Positions 16,352 to 19,804 of a stretch of DNA of 19,804 bases are shown here, one piece after another (positions within the stretch are counted from its first letter, which is position 1; the number at the start of each line of letters is the position of its first letter). Source of the stretch: Ignavibacteriales bacterium (GTDB lineage Bacteria > Bacteroidota > Ignavibacteria > Ignavibacteriales > Ignavibacteriaceae); contig JAGUXE010000202.1 of the NCBI GenBank assembly GCA_020061995.1, forward strand, positions 1-19,804, in the 5' to 3' direction. The position numbers and the translations under genes were made by a program. A model generated the notes under the pieces. That model saw only the letters and a program-made list of their open reading frames with translations. It did not search any database and had not been told where the DNA came from.

Positions 16352-16936
16352 TTAGTTAAGTGAATCATTTCCCTTTAACTTTGCATTCATATCAAGCAAT
16401 TCTTTAGTGCCCCCTAAAATAAATGCTTGTGTAAGTTCTGTACAAAACTGAAAAGTAGAAATTAAATTTTTAAGCTCCTCTTCAGTAAAATTTGACAATA
16501 CAAAGTCTGACATTTTCCCTTTTTCAAATGAATTACCAATCCCAATTCGGATTCGTAAAAATCTATCCGAATTGAGGTGATAGATTAGTGAATTAATACC
16601 ATTATGTCCACCATCAGTACCACTGGGTCTTACTCTTAAATTTCCTGCAGTTAGATTTACATCATCGTAAACTACTAAAATATCTTCTATCGAGATATTT
16701 TTGTTTTCTAAAACATCCTTAACTGCGGTACCACTCAAGTTCATGTATGTATACGGCTTAATAAGCAAAAAAGGAGCATGGTTTACATGCCCCTCTGCAT
16801 AATAATAATCATTTTTAGAAGGAATAAAACAAACTAATTGGGAAGCTGCGAAAAAGTCAAGGAATAAGAATCCTGCGTTATGACGTGTAAGTTCATATTT
16901 ACGACCAGGATTACCAAGACCAATAACTAAGCGCAA
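16352..16936 (-). CDS. pth: Peptidyl-tRNA hydrolase
   Basis: A 194-residue cytoplasmic enzyme that frees tRNA from prematurely released peptidyl-tRNA. Visible are 'GLGNPG' at 6-11 with Asn9, catalytic His19 in 'RHNAGF', 'YMNLSG' (64-69), Asp92 in 'VVYDDVNL', and 'GGHNGI' (109-114). The start is a TTG at 16936; the GLGNPG motif at the normal distance from the N-terminus leaves no room for a later start. The TTG follows the L25 stop codon directly (TAATTG), with no strong ribosome binding site of its own, so translation should depend on ribosomes finishing rplY. Length is usual for bacterial Pth. Confidence 0.95.
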   Translation of the reverse strand: MRLVIGLGNPGRKYELTRHNAGFLFLDFFAASQLVCFIPSKNDYYYAEGHVNHAPFLLIKPYTYMNLSGTAVKDVLENKNISIEDILVVYDDVNLTAGNLRVRPSGTDGGHNGINSLIYHLNSDRFLRIRIGIGNSFEKGKMSDFVLSNFTEEELKNLISTFQFCTELTQAFILGGTKELLDMNAKLKGNDSLN

Positions 16937-17563
16937 TTACTCGTCTTTCTCTTTACCTTTTGATATAACTTCTGGTTGAGTTTTTTCATCGGTGCCTTCA
17001 GCAGCATCTTTAGCTGTGCGTGGTGCTGATACAGTTACAACCACTTGACCAGGCCCATTTAATATAGTTAGATTATCATATTCCAAATCAGATACATGTA
17101 TTGATGACCCCATTTTTAGACCGGAGATATCAATTGGTAGACTTTCAGGGATATCTTTAGGATCACAACTGATACTCAATTTGTGTAATAACCCTTGAAG
17201 TTGTCCACCTTCTTTTATTCCAATAGGAGTTCCAATCAATTGAACAGGAACCTCTAATTCAATTTTTTCACCTTTAACTAAACCTACAGCATCAAAGTGA
17301 ACTATACGGTCTGTAACCGGATCAAATTGAACATCTTTAATCACACATTCTTGTTGATATTGATTATCTAACTTCAAGTTTATAATGTGTGCTTCAGAAG
17401 TAAACACAAGTGGTTTTATTGTGTTTTCAGCAACATCAAAGCAAACCGGTTGAATGTTTTTTCCGTAAAGTACACCGGGGACTCTACTATTTTTTCGTAA
17501 AGTTGAACGAGCTGATTTAGTAAACTCTGTTCTTACATTACCAAGCAATTCTACTATTTCCAT
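16937..17563 (-). CDS. rplY: 50S ribosomal protein L25, CTC/TL5 long form
   Basis: A 208-residue general stress/5S rRNA-binding protein of the CTC type. The N-terminal L25 domain (about 1-95) holds 'RVPGVLYGKN' (27-36) and 'DVQFDPVTDRIVHFDAV' (77-93). A second, TL5-type beta domain follows (about 97-182), with 'VPVQLIGTPIGIKEGG' (105-120). The C-terminus is a short Lys/Glu tail. GGAG lies before ATG 17563, 23 bp after prs, and the stop codon abuts pth. The prs-ctc-pth order is widely conserved. Confidence 0.95.
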   Translation of the reverse strand: MEIVELLGNVRTEFTKSARSTLRKNSRVPGVLYGKNIQPVCFDVAENTIKPLVFTSEAHIINLKLDNQYQQECVIKDVQFDPVTDRIVHFDAVGLVKGEKIELEVPVQLIGTPIGIKEGGQLQGLLHKLSISCDPKDIPESLPIDISGLKMGSSIHVSDLEYDNLTILNGPGQVVVTVSAPRTAKDAAEGTDEKTQPEVISKGKEKDE

Positions 17564-17586
17564 TTTTTCTCCAAAAGATCTCTTAA

Positions 17587-18531
17587 TTAACCTTTATCTA
17601 CTTCAAACAATGAACTTATTGATTCGTTTTTGTATGTTCTGATTATCGCTTCTGCAAATATGTCCGAAGCTGTAACAGCAACAATTTTTTCTGAGTCGGA
17701 AACGTGAAATAACGGAATCGTATCAGACACATATAATTTATCAATTGATGAATTATTAATTCTTTCAACTGCACGACCAGACAAAAGAGGATGAGTAACA
17801 GCACCGAAAACCCGTTGTGCACCCTTATCCTTTAGTGCTGCAATTGCTCCTACAAAAGTACCTGCAGTATCAATTAAATCATCAACAAGAAGAACATCTT
17901 TTCCTTCAACTTCACCGATAATATTAACAACCTCTGCAAAATTTTGTTTTGGTCTGCGCTTATCAATAACAACTAAATTTGCTTGCATTCTTCTTGCATA
18001 AGATCGAGCCATTTTAATCCCTCCTACATCTGGAGAGACTACAACAAAATTGTCGCTAGATTCAGCAAGAACACTACTGAAGATTGATGAACCGTACAAG
18101 TGATCAAATGGTATATCAAAAAAACCTTGAATTTGCGCTGCATGAAGATCCATTGTCATCACGCGATCAGCGCCGGCTTCAGTAATTAAATTAGCAATAA
18201 GTTTTGCAGTGATTGCAACGCGGGGTTGATCTTTTCTGTCCTGCCTTGCATAACCAAAATAAGGTATTACTGCTGTAATTCTTTTTGCAGAAGCTCTTTT
18301 GGCAGCATCAATCATGATGAGAAGTTCCAGAATATTTTCCGCTGGTGGAAAGGTTGATTGAACTATAAAAACTTCAGAGCCTCTAATATTATCTTTATAT
18401 TTAACCCAAATCTCTCCATCACTAAATTGTTGCAAATCAACCTCTCCAAGAGGTACTCCAATTTTCGCCGCAATTTTTTCAGCCAGTTTTGGATTTGATC
18501 TACCAGAAAAAATCTGAAAATTATAGCTCAT
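17587..18531 (-). CDS. prs: Ribose-phosphate pyrophosphokinase (PRPP synthetase)
   Basis: A 314-residue enzyme that makes PRPP from ribose 5-phosphate and ATP for nucleotide, histidine and tryptophan synthesis. The class I signatures are complete: 'FSDGEIWVKYKDNIRG' (36-51), the flexible loop 'YARQDRKDQPR' (94-104), 'MDLHAAQIQGFFDIPFDHL' with DLHAxQ (128-133), 'SPDVGGIKMA' (166-175), and the PRPP-binding loop 'VLLVDDLIDTAGT' (213-225). The ATG at 18531 has no clear ribosome binding site (only AAGAAAAA-like purines), which is odd for a highly used gene. A near-consensus promoter stands about 40 bases upstream. It is the first gene of the block ending at rplI. Confidence 0.97.
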   Translation of the reverse strand: MSYNFQIFSGRSNPKLAEKIAAKIGVPLGEVDLQQFSDGEIWVKYKDNIRGSEVFIVQSTFPPAENILELLIMIDAAKRASAKRITAVIPYFGYARQDRKDQPRVAITAKLIANLITEAGADRVMTMDLHAAQIQGFFDIPFDHLYGSSIFSSVLAESSDNFVVVSPDVGGIKMARSYARRMQANLVVIDKRRPKQNFAEVVNIIGEVEGKDVLLVDDLIDTAGTFVGAIAALKDKGAQRVFGAVTHPLLSGRAVERINNSSIDKLYVSDTIPLFHVSDSEKIVAVTASDIFAEAIIRTYKNESISSLFEVDKG

Positions 18532-18571
18532 TTAAGCGGTTTTTCTTAATTTGGATTAAAAATAGACAACA

Positions 18572-18600
18572 AATATACTCAATCACTCTTCATAAGTCAA
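18572..18600 (-). promoter_or_regulatory. Promoter of prs and the downstream block
   Basis: On the minus strand TTGACT (18595-18600) and TATATT (18572-18577) are exactly 17 bases apart. The second element extends to TATATTTG, so it satisfies both a sigma-70 -10 and the TAnnTTTG consensus. The leader to the ATG would be about 35 bases. Confidence 0.75.
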
Positions 18601-18670
18601 TAATTAATCCCAAATGAATTTTAGTGATTTTTGTAATAATTATTAACCGATTCCACTTTAAATGAATGAT

Positions 18671-19333
18671 TTAAAAATCTCGCTTCTTTCGAAATAAAAA
18701 TATTATTACTATCAAAAGGACAAAACCGGACAGAGCATAAATCCAATAAGGTGTTTCTTTTAGTTTAAATGGTCTATAGGTTACAGATATGGTTTTCCCT
18801 TTTCCTAATTCAGATAACCTATAACTCCAAACTAAATTTTCTTTTTGAACTTTTGTTGCATTATGTGTAATTATTTCACCGGGGAAACTATAAGCATATT
18901 CAACTTGAAATGCCGAACCATCAAATCCAAAACCTGTTGCAATCGGTGTTATAAACTGCGAAAATATTTTTTGTCCTGCTGCCCCATCTTGAAGAATAAA
19001 CTGGGACTCTGAAAATGGCTTTATTTTGTTGAGGTCAACTATATTTGAAAAAGAAAGTTCTATAATTGTGTGTGAGGTTGTATCAGCTGAATCTGAATAA
19101 ACAGAAATATTAGTTACTTCAGAATATTCAGAGGTGAATTGATTTTTTAATGAATCACTATTAAACAACCCAACCTGATCCAATGTAATCATTTTTACCG
19201 GATCAGAGACTTGAAGCCAGTAATGAATCTTCATTGTTCCCGAACCGTCAGGATAAAGGCTAACTTCTTGTTGATAATTAAGGCAACCTGAGAATGATAG
19301 TATAAGAATGATTGTAGATATTAATAATTTCAA
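18671..19333 (-). CDS. Putative lipoprotein with a C-terminal membrane helix
   Basis: A 220-residue protein. It begins with a lipoprotein-type signal (MKLLISTIILILSFSGC; candidate lipidated Cys17). An extracytoplasmic beta-rich body follows, with an opening ('NYQQEVSLYPDGSGTM', 19-34) reminiscent of LppM/DUF3153-type lipoproteins. Then come a hydrophobic helix at about 197-214 and a basic tail (FRKKRDF). A lipid anchor plus a C-terminal helix with positive residues inside would tie both ends to the inner membrane. The start is a TTG at 19333 with GTGAG six bases upstream; no better in-frame start gives the signal. Downstream lies the prs promoter with no obvious terminator. The family hint is from the N-terminal motif only; function unknown. 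Confidence 0.8.
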   Translation of the reverse strand: MKLLISTIILILSFSGCLNYQQEVSLYPDGSGTMKIHYWLQVSDPVKMITLDQVGLFNSDSLKNQFTSEYSEVTNISVYSDSADTTSHTIIELSFSNIVDLNKIKPFSESQFILQDGAAGQKIFSQFITPIATGFGFDGSAFQVEYAYSFPGEIITHNATKVQKENLVWSYRLSELGKGKTISVTYRPFKLKETPYWIYALSGFVLLIVIIFLFRKKRDF

Positions 19334-19364
19334 TTTTATCTCACTTTAGTCAATTATTTAAGAG

Positions 19365-19372
19365 TATATTTG
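19365..19372 (+). promoter_or_regulatory. Candidate -7 element for the FmdB-like gene
   Basis: TATATTTG matches TAnnTTTG exactly, 84 bases before the ATG, in the 122-bp divergent gap with the lipoprotein gene. No clear -35 box is seen. Confidence 0.4.
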
Positions 19373-19455
19373 AATCGGAAATTTAATGATGTAAAGTTAT
19401 AGAAATATTTTCTCTTTTTCATTAAGTTTCGCCGTTTAATTTTTAAAGGGAACAA

Positions 19456-19728
19456 ATGCCTAATTATGATTATAAATGCAATGAGTGTAACTATTCATTT
19501 GAAGTATTTCAGAAAATGTCGGATGCACAATTAGAGAAGTGTCCAAAATGTAACGGGAGCATAAAAAGATTAATTGGAAGTGGTTCAGGTCCAATTTTCA
19601 AAGGGACAGGATTTTATCAAACAGATTACAAACCTACTGATTCAAATAAAAAAAGTGAAACAGCAACCGAGTCTAAAAAAGCTGATCTGCCAAAAACAAC
19701 TGAGTCAACTTCAGGCGAGAAAAAATAA
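19456..19728 (+). CDS. FmdB/CxxC zinc-ribbon family protein
   Basis: A 90-residue protein. The first 40 residues are the FmdB-type zinc ribbon: 'MPNYDYKCNECNYSFEVF' with Cys8/Cys11, then 'EKCPKCNG' with Cys29/Cys32, so four cysteines can bind one zinc ion. 'GSGSGPIFKGTGFYQTDYK' after it is the usual FmdB second block. The C-terminal 30 residues are a charged Lys/Thr/Ser/Glu tail. AAAGGG lies about six bases before ATG 19456. The family's role is unsettled; some members were linked to regulation of amide utilisation and some to small RNA-free zinc sensing, neither of which can be inferred here. Confidence 0.93.
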   Translation: MPNYDYKCNECNYSFEVFQKMSDAQLEKCPKCNGSIKRLIGSGSGPIFKGTGFYQTDYKPTDSNKKSETATESKKADLPKTTESTSGEKK

Positions 19729-19750
19729 TTTTTTGTTCGAAACAAAAAAT
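19728..19750. terminator. A/T-rich hairpin after the FmdB-like gene
   Basis: ATTTTTTGTT (19728-19737) and AACAAAAAAT (19741-19750) form a perfect 10-bp stem with a CGA loop, starting at the last base of the stop codon. The stem is weak in G/C. Read on the minus strand it runs into TATTTTTT, so it may mainly terminate a converging gene from the right. A short minus-strand open stretch from 19804 to a stop at 19767 (ending VLIWHD) would fit such a gene but is too short to call. Confidence 0.4.
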
Positions 19751-19804
19751 GCTGCTCTTGTTATTATTAATCATGCCAAATTAAAACTTCGAGATTTTCA
19801 AAAC

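Noticed and set aside
18640..18655. TAATAATTATTA palindrome downstream of the lipoprotein gene
   Set aside because: It is A/T only, has no loop or U tract, and is expected by chance at this base composition.
1..19804. tRNA, rRNA, CRISPR array, insertion sequence or phage genes
   Set aside because: Intergenic gaps are all under 260 bp and show no cloverleaf-like, repeat-spacer or transposase-like content.

Overview
The window is AT-rich DNA (by eye roughly two thirds A+T) from a Gram-negative bacterium of the Bacteroidota/Ignavibacteriota/Chlorobiota side of the tree. Three proteins end in a type IX secretion (T9SS) sorting domain with the 'QNYPNPFNP' and 'LGEEV.TLVNE' signatures that are abundant in Ignavibacteria-like genomes. 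Several intergenic regions carry the Bacteroidota-style -7 element TAnnTTTG in the right orientation. Lineage placement is inferred from protein style and promoters, not from a marker comparison.

Left part (1-7.0 kb, minus strand): the N-terminus of a membrane-anchored, possibly HlyD-like protein runs off the left edge. Three exported T9SS-sorted proteins follow. Two are tandem paralogues; one of them has an extra N-terminal Asp-box (BNR/sialidase-like) propeller. The third is an unrelated NHL-like propeller whose sorting domain is nonetheless nearly that of its neighbour.

Middle (7.0-12.4 kb): a small outer-membrane-barrel-like protein lies behind an unrecognised P-loop, thymidylate-kinase-like protein with a degenerate Walker A. 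Next come fabF (3-oxoacyl-ACP synthase II), a divergent pair of an unknown four-TM protein and a YdfG-type short-chain dehydrogenase, a YciO/Sua5-family protein facing it, and rpmB (L28).

Right part (12.4-18.6 kb, minus strand): a long same-direction block reading prs - rplY(ctc) - pth - hppA - rpsF - ssb - rpsR - rplI. This joins PRPP synthesis, L25, peptidyl-tRNA recycling and the classic S6-SSB-S18-L9 cluster, with a membrane proton/sodium-pumping pyrophosphatase in the middle. Spacing is tight (0-96 bp), prs has a clear promoter, and the block ends at a strong hairpin before rplI meets rpmB. Beyond prs lie a lipoprotein with a C-terminal membrane helix and, divergently, a small FmdB-type zinc-ribbon protein.

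No tRNA, rRNA, CRISPR array, insertion sequence or phage gene was seen, and no intergenic stretch exceeds 300 bp. Most of the window is ordinary core-genome content. The less ordinary parts are the mosaic T9SS genes, the degenerate P-loop protein and the position of hppA.
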